Positions 55,975-64,000 of a DNA stretch of 64,000 bases are shown here, piece by piece. Each line of letters begins with the position of its first letter. The stretch's first letter is position 1. The stretch is from Lapidilactobacillus dextrinicus DSM 20335 (GTDB lineage Bacteria; Bacillota; Bacilli; Lactobacillales; Lactobacillaceae), in NCBI RefSeq assembly GCF_001436095.1, contig NZ_AYYK01000004.1, forward strand, positions 124,001-188,000. The letters run 5' to 3'. The notes below the pieces were generated by a model that was given only the letters and a program-made list of their open reading frames with translations, was not told the origin of the DNA and made no database searches. The translations under genes and the position numbers were made by a program.

Positions 55975-56506
55975 TCAGTTGTTAGTGGTCAAAGCTTGAA
56001 TTAATAATTTTGCAACAGCCCGTACTGAGAATGGATTCTGACCAGTAATCAATTGTCCATCCTTAAGGGCATATTCGCTGTAAAAACGTTTCTTTTTAAA
56101 TTCTACACCGTGTTCGGTCGCTATTTTTTGATTGAGAAATGGGACGACAGTTTTTTTACCTGCAATTATTTCTTCAGCGGGGGTAAAGCCAGTAATCTTT
56201 TTGCCAGCGATTAAATAATGCCCTTGCTCATCTTGAAGATTCAATAAGCCGGCAATACCATGACAGACCTAGACCAAATAACCACCATTTTGATAGATAG
56301 TCCGCGCAATCGTCTTTAGCTCTGGATTATCGGGAAAGTCCCACATCACACCATGGCCGCCAGTATAATAAATAGCATCATAATCAGCTGGTTTAATCTG
56401 TGTTGGCTTCAAAGTATTGCTCAAGCCACGCTGAATAAAATCTGCACTTTCATAAATCCCCATAATTGTTGCAAGTGTTTGTTTCGATAATGAGTACTTT
56501 TTTCAT
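55975..56506 (-). pseudogene. DJ-1/PfpI family (Hsp31-like) remnant
   Basis: The reverse strand begins MKKVLIIETNT, then jumps frame with the usual lid region deleted, resuming as ADYDAIYYTGGHGVMWDFPD and IYQNGGYLV. A TAG (56271-56269) then interrupts the gene just before VCHGIAGLL, which holds the family's nucleophile Cys. The tail TGFTPAEE, VPFLNQK and DGQLITGQNP is intact to 55975. At least two lesions; otherwise a chaperone/glyoxalase-type gene. Confidence 0.8.
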
Positions 56507-56548
56507 TCAATAAAACATCCTTTCACATTTTAACTAACAGCTGTAGAA

Positions 56549-56950
56549 CTAATGAATTGGTGGTATGACAATATTAACCTTGCCGACAGTATGGCCAGCT
56601 TTAGAATAAGTTAAGTCTTCTTTAATTTTGGCAAAGGGATAAGTACGGTCAATGAGCGGTTGTAGCTTACCGGCTTCAATCCATTCGGTTAATTGTTGTA
56701 ATTGAGTGCCATCTTCGTGCATTAAATAAAATTGATAGCCAACACCATAATACTTAGCAATCTGCCGCTGCTCAGTTGAAAAGAGCGCAAAAATCATTTT
56801 TTTGAATTTATTCAGATGTTGTTGATCAGCAAAATTGGGTTCGGGGATGTTATTTATTGTGACATAATTGGCCCCGGCTTTAAGATTTTTAGCGCTTCCT
56901 TGAGCTTGGTTTCACGACGGGTGTCTAAAAAACCGTAAAAAATGAAACGT
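56549..56950 (-). pseudogene. MDR-type quinone oxidoreductase / alcohol dehydrogenase fragment
   Basis: Only the C-terminal third remains: a late Rossmann strand (ALKILKPGANYVTI), then LTEWIEAGKLQPLIDRTYPF and KAGHTVGKVNIVI, the standard end of NADP-dependent quinone oxidoreductases. The frame opens near 56950 after a stop and has no start; the nucleotide-binding domain is gone. It lies beside the DJ-1 remnant. Confidence 0.75.
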
Positions 56951-57035
56951 TGGCAAGATTAATCGCTGACAGATTTAATTAAAAAAGCACTGAAAAATGA
57001 CTTGCGCAGCTCATTTTTTCAGTGCTTTTTCGTGT

Positions 57036-58811
57036 TTAATTTGTTTTATTTGCTTCCGATGAAGTTACAGGTATCATTAACGAACGTAACAAACTGGCGT
57101 AATTAGGTTGGCGGCGATTACGTTTGATCTGTTGTTTCAATTCATGCAATTGGTCGGTAATAATCGCTTTGGCGCCAATAAACATCATATGATCCATTTG
57201 TTGTGGTTCATTAACCGTCCAAGCATAAACTTGTTGTTTTTTCTGTTGAGCATGACGAATAAATTTGGTATTTAAGGTTGTCGCCTCCATCGTATAAGCA
57301 TTGGCTTTAGTCACTGGTAACGTTAAATTATAAGGTAAAATAAAACTAACAAATAATTGTGGTGCTTGTTGTTTAAGTTGTGTAACCACGGGATACGACA
57401 GTGTTTGAACAAGATGATGATTTTTTAAGATTTGCTTTTGATAACGACGAATAAAAATAGCTGTCATATCTTTGGAATCAGTCGGCGTTGCTTTAATCTC
57501 AATCAATAGCTTTTGATTAAGCTTTTTCGCTGTTGCTAAGTAGTCATCAAAACTAGCCAGTTTAGCTTGATGCCCATTTTCGCGAACAGTAATTTGTGTA
57601 AGTTGTTGTAACGTTAATTGATGTGGTGACTTATTAAGCCCTGCTAGCGTTTTTAAATTATCATCATGTAAGACGACGAATTGCTGATCTTTGATTTGTT
57701 GAATGTCGATTTCGATATAATCAGGTTTTTCCTGACTGGTTTGCTTTAAGGATGGAATTGTATTTTGAACACCATTGCCATTATCAACACCACGGTGTGA
57801 GATTGTTAGTGGCCGACTAAACGTTAATTGTTTCAGCAGTAACAGTTGATTTGTGACTAGTCCGGTCACGCCTGCAAGGACAAGCAGTACCACCAACCAC
57901 TTATAAAAAGCTGGTGGTCTAAAAGTTTGCTGGTATGAGCTTGTGGTTATATTTTTGACAAGTAATTGACTAATCATCGCAACCAAGTAACAAGTGATGA
58001 TTTCAGCAAATAGTTCGATCAAAAAGAGATTAACAATCACGCTATTTGGCGCAATTGAAGTGGTATCTAGCCAGCTTTGTAACAAGTAAATGATACTATC
58101 AAAAATGGCAGTTAGCAGTAAGCTAACACTAACGATGAGCATTAGTTCGCCCAAGAAACGACCGAACTGCTTTTTAGTTTTTTGCCAGCTTAATTGCCCA
58201 GCTTGTCGACAAGATAATTGCTTTAATAAGATTAGTGGCAACATCAGTGATAAGCGTAAAGCCAGATAGCATAAAATCAGATATGAAATATCCACGATCA
58301 CTGCATAAGGCGGATTTTGCAATAAGAAGTCTAAGATCGGTCCGGGTGTTTTTAACTTATTGATTAATGGTGTGCTTAACAGCAAGCTGGCTGGTGGCAA
58401 AATTATGATAAAGTTACTAATGAAAATCAAAAAAGCTAATGGGGATGTGGATTTGAGCCTTTTAAAAGTTTGGTGAAGCGCGCTGGTAATCCGACGAAAT
58501 TGCCGGTGTTGAAGTTGATCGCTAATAATCAAAACAAACGCAAATTGACCGTAGATTAAGTATAACAATAAGATTAGTTCCCCTGACAAAATCAAAGCAA
58601 CCCAAAAGTGATGACTTAGCAGCTGGCCTAGATCTGAATAGGATAAATAAGGAATTTGACTGACTTTAAGCAGCCAGTTGGTAAAGTGAGTCAGCAATAA
58701 CGTGGCCGCTAAGATAATGACTGCTGATGAACCCCATATTGTGATTAAATAGGTCGGCCAATTTTTAAAGAGTTCGCGATTGGCATTGCGAAATGATTGC
58801 TATGTGCGCAT
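57036..58811 (-). pseudogene. Membrane glycerophosphodiester phosphodiesterase with stop at codon 4
   Basis: AAGGAGG (58828-58822) precedes ATG CGC ACA TAG: codon 4 is a stop (58802-58800). Beyond it the frame is open for about 588 codons with clear protein (QSFRNANRELFKNWPTYLI, then at least six membrane segments and a GDPD catalytic domain). The catalytic parts HRGVDNGNGVQNT, YIEIDIQQ, VVLHDDNL and IEIKA are intact, so the enzyme was functional recently. Downstream starts lack a ribosome binding site. It normally hydrolyses glycerophosphodiesters or lipoteichoic acid units. Either a fresh pseudogene, a sequencing error or translation from an inner TTG. Confidence 0.7.
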
Positions 58812-58884
58812 CGTTACTGTCCCTCCTTATGATCTATTTTAACGATAGCATAGCTTAAGAGCTGCCACCCAAATTGACGCATTA

Positions 58885-58932
58885 AAAACGGCACGTAGAC
58901 TAGTCCTAGACATTATCTACGTGCCGTTTTTA
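58885..58932. terminator. Terminator hairpin
   Basis: AAAACGGCACGTAGA / TCTACGTGCCGTTTT stem with A and T runs; it ends the XRE unit on the reverse strand. Confidence 0.85.
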
Positions 58933-58947
58933 TTTTGTATGCCCAAT

Positions 58948-59160
58948 TTACTTGATATCTGGTTGATATTCGATTAAATCCCCTGGTTGGCAATCGAGGG
59001 CTGCACAGATTTTTGCCAAAGTTGAGAAACGAATTGCTTTAGCTTTGCCATTTTTTAGAATCGATAAGTTAGCCATTGTTAAGTCAACTTGCTCAGACAA
59101 TTCGGTTAACGTCATTTTGCGTTGAACAAGTAAAAGATCAAGCTTAATTTTAATCGCCAT
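58948..59160 (-). CDS. XRE-family helix-turn-helix regulator
   Basis: 70 residues, a single HTH of the YozG/Cro type: KMTLTELSEQVDLTMANLSILKNGKAKAIRF, with the recognition helix after LT. AGGAGGG lies 5 bases before the ATG. It is 10 bases from the DUF2975 gene, forming the common XRE/DUF2975 pair in which the regulator probably controls the pair. Confidence 0.88.
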   Translation of the reverse strand: MAIKIKLDLLLVQRKMTLTELSEQVDLTMANLSILKNGKAKAIRFSTLAKICAALDCQPGDLIEYQPDIK

Positions 59161-59170
59161 TGCTGCCCTC

Positions 59171-59641
59171 CTAAATTGTTAAGTCATTTTCTTTTTTTAT
59201 AGTGACGGCTTGAATTAAAAGTTGTTCCAAAATAGTGGCAAAAATTCCAACTGCAAATGGTAAAAAAACAAGCCCTAAGCCGATCAATATTAAACCTGGC
59301 GCATCTTCATTTTGGGCATTTTGGTAGACTTGCGGCAAAATACCGATTAAATCAAAACCAATTAGGAAAATGGTTCTTTTAATTTTGGCAACAATTGGTA
59401 ATGCCGATTGGGAGAAAACTTGTTGTTTTTGAATGATATTTAGTAATTGATTCAACCAAAAAGCAATTAAAATAACCAGCAAGCTACCTAAAACAATTGC
59501 TGCAGCAAATAAAGTAATGCTCAGTCCCATTTTTAAAGTTGCGCCACTAAATAGTTTTGCTGCCACCATCGTCGCAAAAAATAAGATTAACGCAACGCCA
59601 GCAATCAGTGCGACTTTTAACAGTTTAATTTGTTGTTTCAT
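59171..59641 (-). CDS. DUF2975 membrane protein
   Basis: 156 residues with four membrane segments (about 10-32, 42-65, 90-112, 118-140). Pattern LFSGATLKMGL ... LNIIQKQQVFSQSALPIVAKI matches DUF2975, always found with an XRE gene. Role unknown. The ATG at 59641 has GAGGTG upstream; the longer ORF start lacks a site. Confidence 0.8.
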   Translation of the reverse strand: MKQQIKLLKVALIAGVALILFFATMVAAKLFSGATLKMGLSITLFAAAIVLGSLLVILIAFWLNQLLNIIQKQQVFSQSALPIVAKIKRTIFLIGFDLIGILPQVYQNAQNEDAPGLILIGLGLVFLPFAVGIFATILEQLLIQAVTIKKENDLTI

Positions 59642-59732
59642 TTTAAACACCTCAATTATCATTGTGGTTTAAATTTAGCATTATTTTTATCGATAATCAA
59701 TAAATAATTATCGAAATTCAATTAATCAGCAA

Positions 59733-59772
59733 CAAAAAACGCCTTAAGAACCAAATCATTCTTAAGGCGTTA
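59733..59772 (-). terminator. Terminator after DUF1697 gene
   Basis: AACGCCTTAAGAA / TTCTTAAGGCGTT hairpin followed on the reverse strand by T6. Confidence 0.88.
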
Positions 59773-59779
59773 ACTGTAA

Positions 59780-60286
59780 TTATTCTGCTAAGGAAATTAA
59801 TTTTTTAATGGTATTGGCATTGCGAATGGTAATAGCGCCGTAACTAGTTTTTGCAGTGATTTTAGACCAACTTGTTCTTGAGAAGGTTTTAAGCGGCGCA
59901 GACCAAAAGCTAACCTGACCATAATTAAAGACCTGTTCATATTCAGGTTTAGCAGCACCAACTTCTGCGATGATTGTCGCTGGATCAACTGGTGGAATAA
60001 CAATAATCGCGTTGTGTTTACTTTCTGGTGCAACGCCCCGCCAGGCTGGTGCATGAGCGAGCACTGTTTTTAGATCAGTTACGCTAATAACAGCAACAGG
60101 AACTTCGATCTGAAAATGGTTTAAAATTGCAGCTTGACATTGTTGCTGCAGATTTAAAATATCAGTCGCTGCTGTGTCAAAAATGACATTACTACTATTA
60201 ATATAAGTGCTAATATTTTGAAAATTTAATGCTGCATTCTTGCCCCCAACATTAACTCCTCGTAGTAAGGCAATGTATTTCATCAT
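59780..60286 (-). CDS. DUF1697 family protein
   Basis: 168 residues. The start MMKYIALLRGVNVGGKN and the SKITAKTSYGAITIRNANTIKKL tail are hallmark blocks; biochemical function unknown. AAGGAGG precedes two adjacent ATGs. It sits 16 bases upstream of the rsmF unit on the same strand and may be cotranscribed with it. Confidence 0.85.
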   Translation of the reverse strand: MMKYIALLRGVNVGGKNAALNFQNISTYINSSNVIFDTAATDILNLQQQCQAAILNHFQIEVPVAVISVTDLKTVLAHAPAWRGVAPESKHNAIIVIPPVDPATIIAEVGAAKPEYEQVFNYGQVSFWSAPLKTFSRTSWSKITAKTSYGAITIRNANTIKKLISLAE

Positions 60287-60302
60287 TGCGCCCTCCTTAA
60301 AG

Positions 60303-61709
60303 TTAGAAGCGTAACCCTTTAGGATAGAAATTCTTCAAAGTTCGTTCAACTAAATAACCCCAGCTAAAAATTTGTTGTTGGTAGCTAACGCCATACCAAC
60401 CTTTTGCTAAATTAGTGTCTAGCCGAATTACGTCACCATGAACGTATTGCTGATATTGTTCTTCAGATAGTTCAATAATTGTCTTTAATTGAGTTGCGGT
60501 GCTAGCCATGATCAAAGCATGGTTAGGAACAAAGCGGTTTTTACGGAATTCACCGAGCCATAATCCACGGCGAACGTATTTTAATCCTTCAATGGCGACT
60601 AACTCGTTAGGGACAGCAAATAATTGTTCTTTTTGGACCAGAAAAGTTTTTTTGGTCCAGTCCGGTGCTACTTGATAGGTTTGGTCGATGAATTGCTGGA
60701 ATAGTTTTTGTTGTTCCTTGGTTAACTGGGCTTTATCCTTGTAAACAGTACGTTTATTTTTTGCATGTTTCTTTTGAGTAATTGGACGTGCTGGCACTGC
60801 TTCAGTTACTAGGCCGTTTGCTTGTAATTTAACCATGAAGTGTCCTTCACCAGCTAAATGCTGCGGCCAGAAGCGCCGAGCGCCAGTTAACTGCGGATTA
60901 TCGTTGCCCCATTCTGGACGTCCTTCATCAACACCGGGCCAAGTAGTCGTCGGTGTTACAACGGACAAGGCTTCATATTCTTGCAATAACCAATCAATGT
61001 TCTCTTCGTCCTCTTCTGGAGCAAAGGTACAGGTTGAATAGACCACCTGTCCATTTGGTCGCAGCATTTTTAACGCCGCTCGTAAAATTAGTCGTTGACG
61101 TTCTTGGCATTGTAAAACATAGTCTGGCGACCAGTAGCTGATGGCATCAGGATCTTTACGGAACATGCCCTCACCGGAGCAAGGTGCATCGATGACAATT
61201 AAGTCAAAAAATTGCGGCAAAATAGCAGCTAGACTATCAGGATCGTGATTAACGACCACCACATTATCATAGCCAAAGCGTTCAACATTTTCTGACAGAA
61301 TTTTAGCACGCTGACGATCGATTTCGTTGGCAACTAACAGACCTTGGTCAGCTAATAAACCGGCTAATTGAGTCGTCTTACCACCAGGTGCAGCACACAA
61401 ATCCAAAACGCGCATTCCTGGTTGAGGGTCGGCTAATGCAGCGACGCCTTGAGCGCTAGGTTCTTGACTATAAATTCCCCCAGAAATTTGGGCAATGTCG
61501 TGGCCTGAAATTTTGCCATAAAAACCACTGGCGTTCCAAGGAACTGGTTGATAATCGCGGTTAAACTGTTGTTGTAAATCGAAATTAATCTTATGTGGAT
61601 TAACCCGAAAACCAGCAACGGCTGGCTCTTGTAATGAAGCAAAAAAGGCGTCTGCATCGGCGCCTAGTAAGTGTTGATATTTATCAATAAATGCTTGTGG
61701 TAATGTCAT
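60303..61709 (-). CDS. rsmF: RsmF-like 16S rRNA m5C methyltransferase
   Basis: 468 residues. A NOL1/NOP2/Sun domain forms 5-methylcytosine in 16S rRNA (C1407 in E. coli). SAM motif DLCAAPGGKTTQLAGLL; catalytic pair in DAPCSGEGMFRKDP and VYSTCTFAPEEDEENI (two Cys). A C-terminal RNA-binding (PUA-like) domain is visible from about 320. Two bases from the next gene: an operon. Confidence 0.9.
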   Translation of the reverse strand: MTLPQAFIDKYQHLLGADADAFFASLQEPAVAGFRVNPHKINFDLQQQFNRDYQPVPWNASGFYGKISGHDIAQISGGIYSQEPSAQGVAALADPQPGMRVLDLCAAPGGKTTQLAGLLADQGLLVANEIDRQRAKILSENVERFGYDNVVVVNHDPDSLAAILPQFFDLIVIDAPCSGEGMFRKDPDAISYWSPDYVLQCQERQRLILRAALKMLRPNGQVVYSTCTFAPEEDEENIDWLLQEYEALSVVTPTTTWPGVDEGRPEWGNDNPQLTGARRFWPQHLAGEGHFMVKLQANGLVTEAVPARPITQKKHAKNKRTVYKDKAQLTKEQQKLFQQFIDQTYQVAPDWTKKTFLVQKEQLFAVPNELVAIEGLKYVRRGLWLGEFRKNRFVPNHALIMASTATQLKTIIELSEEQYQQYVHGDVIRLDTNLAKGWYGVSYQQQIFSWGYLVERTLKNFYPKGLRF

Positions 61710-61710
61710 C

Positions 61711-62730
61711 TTATCCCTGCTTTTTATTAGAATTCAAGACTTGTTTTAAGTGGGTGTAGTGGTGTGAGTGAGTTAAATATAAATAAGCGCTAATTAACGT
61801 GATCAAGACGAACAATAATAAAATTGTCAAAATAACTTCTGGACGATTGATTTTTTGAGTTTGCCAACCGATTACAAACCCAATACCTGTGGCTAAAATT
61901 AAATGAGCAGCTAATTGGCCAAGCGTTTTAAGACTTAGTTGGTTTTGTAAAAATGAACCTAAGTTAAATTGTTTGCTGGCAAAAATAACCAAGTAAGCTA
62001 AAATCCAAGTAACAATAATCATTAACGCTAACAACAAAATAATTTGGGTAATAATCATACCAGAACGGTCGAACCAACCTTGGCGTTCACGCTTAATTGA
62101 AGAACTGTCAACGAGTCGTTTGGTACCAGTCGCATGAAAAATTTGTAATACCTTTTTTGTATCGCTAGCTTTTTGAGTGCTAGGATCATAAATGATTCGG
62201 AATTGACCGGTTCTAATGGCTGAATCTAAGGTTTGATTAGGCGATAGTGAAACAAACGTATGTTGATTAATCGCTGAGTTTTCACCAACACCGGTAACCC
62301 CAATGACCGCATAATAATTATGGTTTAACTGATAATATTGTTGGGCTTGCGGTTGATAGGTTTGCTTGGTTAAATTAGACCCCAAGACAACAAATGGGAC
62401 TTCAGATTCATAATCATGCTGATTAAAAAAGCGACCTGAAATTAGCGGTAACGTTGAATTAACGTCGCCTTTAGCATAGATATATGAAAAATTAGGGTCT
62501 TTGCGGCTGACAAACTGTAATTGATAATTTTTCAGTGGACTTTTGGCAATCTGTTGAATTGTCGTTTGCAAAGGCTGATCTTGAGCCTGATTAACAATTA
62601 GACTGTTAACGGAAAGACCATTACGATTTAAACGGCTCTCATTGTTGCGCTGTTCATTTTGCCGAAAGCAAAGAAACATTAGAAACGTTAATATAACTAA
62701 AATTGCATCGAAAAATATCTTTTTTTTCAT
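61711..62730 (-). CDS. MacB-like membrane protein (ABC permease-like)
   Basis: 339 residues. One N-terminal membrane span (about 5-23), an extracytoplasmic MacB-type core (about 60-200; SGRFFNQHDYESEVPFVVLG, GVTGVGENSAINQHTFV), then three C-terminal spans (about 230-320). It resembles the periplasmic domain of FtsX/MacB permeases, but no ATPase is adjacent. The start has GGAG. Cotranscribed with rsmF. Confidence 0.6.
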   Translation of the reverse strand: MKKKIFFDAILVILTFLMFLCFRQNEQRNNESRLNRNGLSVNSLIVNQAQDQPLQTTIQQIAKSPLKNYQLQFVSRKDPNFSYIYAKGDVNSTLPLISGRFFNQHDYESEVPFVVLGSNLTKQTYQPQAQQYYQLNHNYYAVIGVTGVGENSAINQHTFVSLSPNQTLDSAIRTGQFRIIYDPSTQKASDTKKVLQIFHATGTKRLVDSSSIKRERQGWFDRSGMIITQIILLLALMIIVTWILAYLVIFASKQFNLGSFLQNQLSLKTLGQLAAHLILATGIGFVIGWQTQKINRPEVILTILLLFVLITLISAYLYLTHSHHYTHLKQVLNSNKKQG

Positions 62731-62749
62731 AAAATTGCTCCGAATATTT

Positions 62750-63514
62750 TTAACGGATTAAGAAGACTTGTTCTTTAACGAGATCGTGTTGTGGTAAGTA
62801 GCGGTTGATCAGATGAACTTGGGGCGAAAAGGCGATTGGTTGCGTATGCCAGAATAACTCGCTATTCGTCACACCGAATTTTTCACCGATCACAATTAAA
62901 TCAGGATGTTGTGGGAGCTGACGAATTTGTTGGGCAATGACGACATCAATTGGATCACGATCAGGTGACCAACTTAAGATAATAGCGTCAACTTGCGAAC
63001 CGAACTTTTTAATCGCTGTTAAAGCATCAGCATCTTGAACAGGAAAATGTAATTGGCGACCGGTATTGTTCTCCCCTTGCCAAGCAAAGCTATCTGTTGC
63101 AATCACCTTTTGACCGTAGGCCGTTAAGCCTTTTGCCAAAACACCATTGCCAGCCATCAATTCTAAATAATGACGATGGGGCCAGTATTTTGTCCAAATA
63201 GCCAAAGCCTGTTGAGAGATTAAAGTCCATTGACCAAAATGATATTGCAAGTATTTACGAAAATTGGCAAATAAATGATTCAAATCACGAAAATCCTGTT
63301 CAATTTGTACAGTTGGCAATTGCTGTTTTATCCCAATTGTTAAAAAGTCTAGCCAACAATCTTCAACTAAAGTCAAAATTGGCAGTGGCCGTGATAAAAG
63401 CTGGCCTTGGCTAATTTCAGCAACACAACGTTTGATTTCCAGCAAGCGAACTTCAACATCAAAGTTGCTGCGATAAGGCTCTGCCAGTTGTTGTAATTTT
63501 AATAAGTAGTCCAT
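62750..63514 (-). CDS. SAM-dependent methyltransferase-like protein
   Basis: 254 residues. Class I methyltransferase signature LELMAGNGVLAKGL (about 120-133) and VIATDSF (acidic loop); the N-terminal half is helical and unassigned, and C-terminal blocks are weak. The target is unknown. First gene of the reverse-strand run ending at rsmF. The ATG lacks a strong ribosome binding site in the 15 bases upstream. Confidence 0.6.
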   Translation of the reverse strand: MDYLLKLQQLAEPYRSNFDVEVRLLEIKRCVAEISQGQLLSRPLPILTLVEDCWLDFLTIGIKQQLPTVQIEQDFRDLNHLFANFRKYLQYHFGQWTLISQQALAIWTKYWPHRHYLELMAGNGVLAKGLTAYGQKVIATDSFAWQGENNTGRQLHFPVQDADALTAIKKFGSQVDAIILSWSPDRDPIDVVIAQQIRQLPQHPDLIVIGEKFGVTNSELFWHTQPIAFSPQVHLINRYLPQHDLVKEQVFLIR

Positions 63515-63656
63515 GAATTTAATTTTAGCTAAAATGCGTCAAAATAGCAAAATTACTAAAAATATTTAACTTTTATTTGACTGTTCCTGTAATTTTGTAA
63601 TCGGTTACGTTACAATGAAGGAGGAAATTAGATTATGATAGGATGCGAATATAACA

Positions 63657-64000
63657 ATGACAAAATATATTAATGTAACAGATTTAACAACAGTTATACC
63701 AGCAGCCAATGCCGTATGGCAAGCTGCTAATACGCAACAAGTATCAATTCCGACTGATCTAGCGCCATTAACTTTTGAACAGGAGCTGACGCCAGTTGCT
63801 GTTTTACAAAAACTATATTCTGAATTTTTACCTGGTTTAGATCAAGAACAAATAACCACAGCGGTTGAAACAGCGACGCAAGCTATTTTTAAAGATAAAG
63901 CCTTAAGTCAGTTTGTGACCCCAGATTATACTGAAGTTGATCATCCACAAACTCAATTTAACTTTAGTGAATTATTTAATAGCCCCACGATGACCAGTGC
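63657..64000 (+). CDS. Threonine-synthase-like protein (3' partial)
   Basis: 114 codons visible, running off the right edge. The order of segments follows ThrC: N-terminal MTKYINVTDL (ThrC STRG/S position), a Pro-rich link, VLQKLYSEFLPGLDQEQI (ThrC YQ...FF.DF..EQL), then FSELFNSPTMTS where ThrC has LELFHGPT.AFKD with the PLP Lys. The GGLFVP motif is absent and the HGPT site is NSPT, so the copy appears eroded. The ATG at 63657 has only a weak AGGA; a leader ORF precedes it. Confidence 0.5.
   Translation, partial: MTKYINVTDLTTVIPAANAVWQAANTQQVSIPTDLAPLTFEQELTPVAVLQKLYSEFLPGLDQEQITTAVETATQAIFKDKALSQFVTPDYTEVDHPQTQFNFSELFNSPTMTS

Noticed and set aside
58800-58811. Programmed readthrough of the TAG in the GDPD gene
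   Set aside because: The following CAA recalls a viral leaky context, but that context is eukaryotic; nonsense mutation or error is simpler.
1-64000. tRNA, rRNA, intact insertion sequences or prophage genes
   Set aside because: No cloverleaf, rRNA block, transposase or phage structural gene was recognised in the window.

Overview
The window is AT-rich chromosomal DNA of a lactic acid bacterium, most likely Lactobacillaceae; the genus cannot be fixed from the sequence alone. The evidence is the classical mevalonate cluster, RexB-type AddB without an iron-sulfur cluster, an EbsA-family protein, a type B RNase P RNA, a T-box before asnS, a PyrR attenuator, an oleate hydratase and strong AGGAGG ribosome binding sites.

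Layout. 1-3600: a partial double-nucleotidyltransferase gene, then a MORN-repeat membrane protein coupled to an OatA-like O-acetyltransferase. 3.9-7.8 kb: NAD(P)-binding oxidoreductase, oleate hydratase, a broken methyltransferase and a DegV protein. 8.1-16.4 kb: RqcH/FbpA, then (reverse) pyrR-uraA-carA-carB behind a PyrR attenuator. 16.5-25 kb: a membrane EEP phosphatase/nuclease, lspA-rluD, fhs, EbsA-like, RNase H-like, DsrE-like, asnS with an Asn T-box, and a second DegV. 25.2-31 kb is accessory: an amino-acid-dehydrogenase-like gene, remnants of a dead type II-A CRISPR-Cas locus (cas1, csn2; no array), an unrecognised two-gene membrane module (27.1-29.6 kb) with its own terminator and operator-like dyad, and a HAD phosphatase. 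31-44 kb: CorA, RlmL-like, two inverted copies of a structured repeat, rnpB, gpsB, ypsA, recU-pbp1A, nth-dnaD-ypmB, dinG. 43.7-55.4 kb: addB-addA (rexBA) and mvaK1-mvaD-mvaK2-fni. 55.5-64 kb: small genes, decayed oxidoreductase and DJ-1 genes, a glycerophosphodiesterase with a stop at codon 4, an XRE/DUF2975 pair, an rsmF operon and the start of a threonine-synthase-like gene.

Main points. (1) carA and carB are full-length, overlapping and in a PyrR operon, yet CarA has lost the catalytic Cys and His of its glutaminase, and CarB has lost the metal ligands of both ATP-grasp sites; the other pyr biosynthesis genes are absent here. This looks like an intact pair of pseudoenzymes. (2) The 27.1-29.6 kb pair (a glycine-rich membrane protein plus a His/Asp-rich partner) next to a dead CRISPR locus is the best candidate for an undescribed system. 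(3) Two roughly 145-bp palindromic elements lie inverted beside rnpB. (4) The window holds many recent gene losses: methyltransferase, cas1, csn2, DJ-1, a dehydrogenase and the glycerophosphodiesterase.

All calls come from reading motifs and translations by eye; no database search was run.
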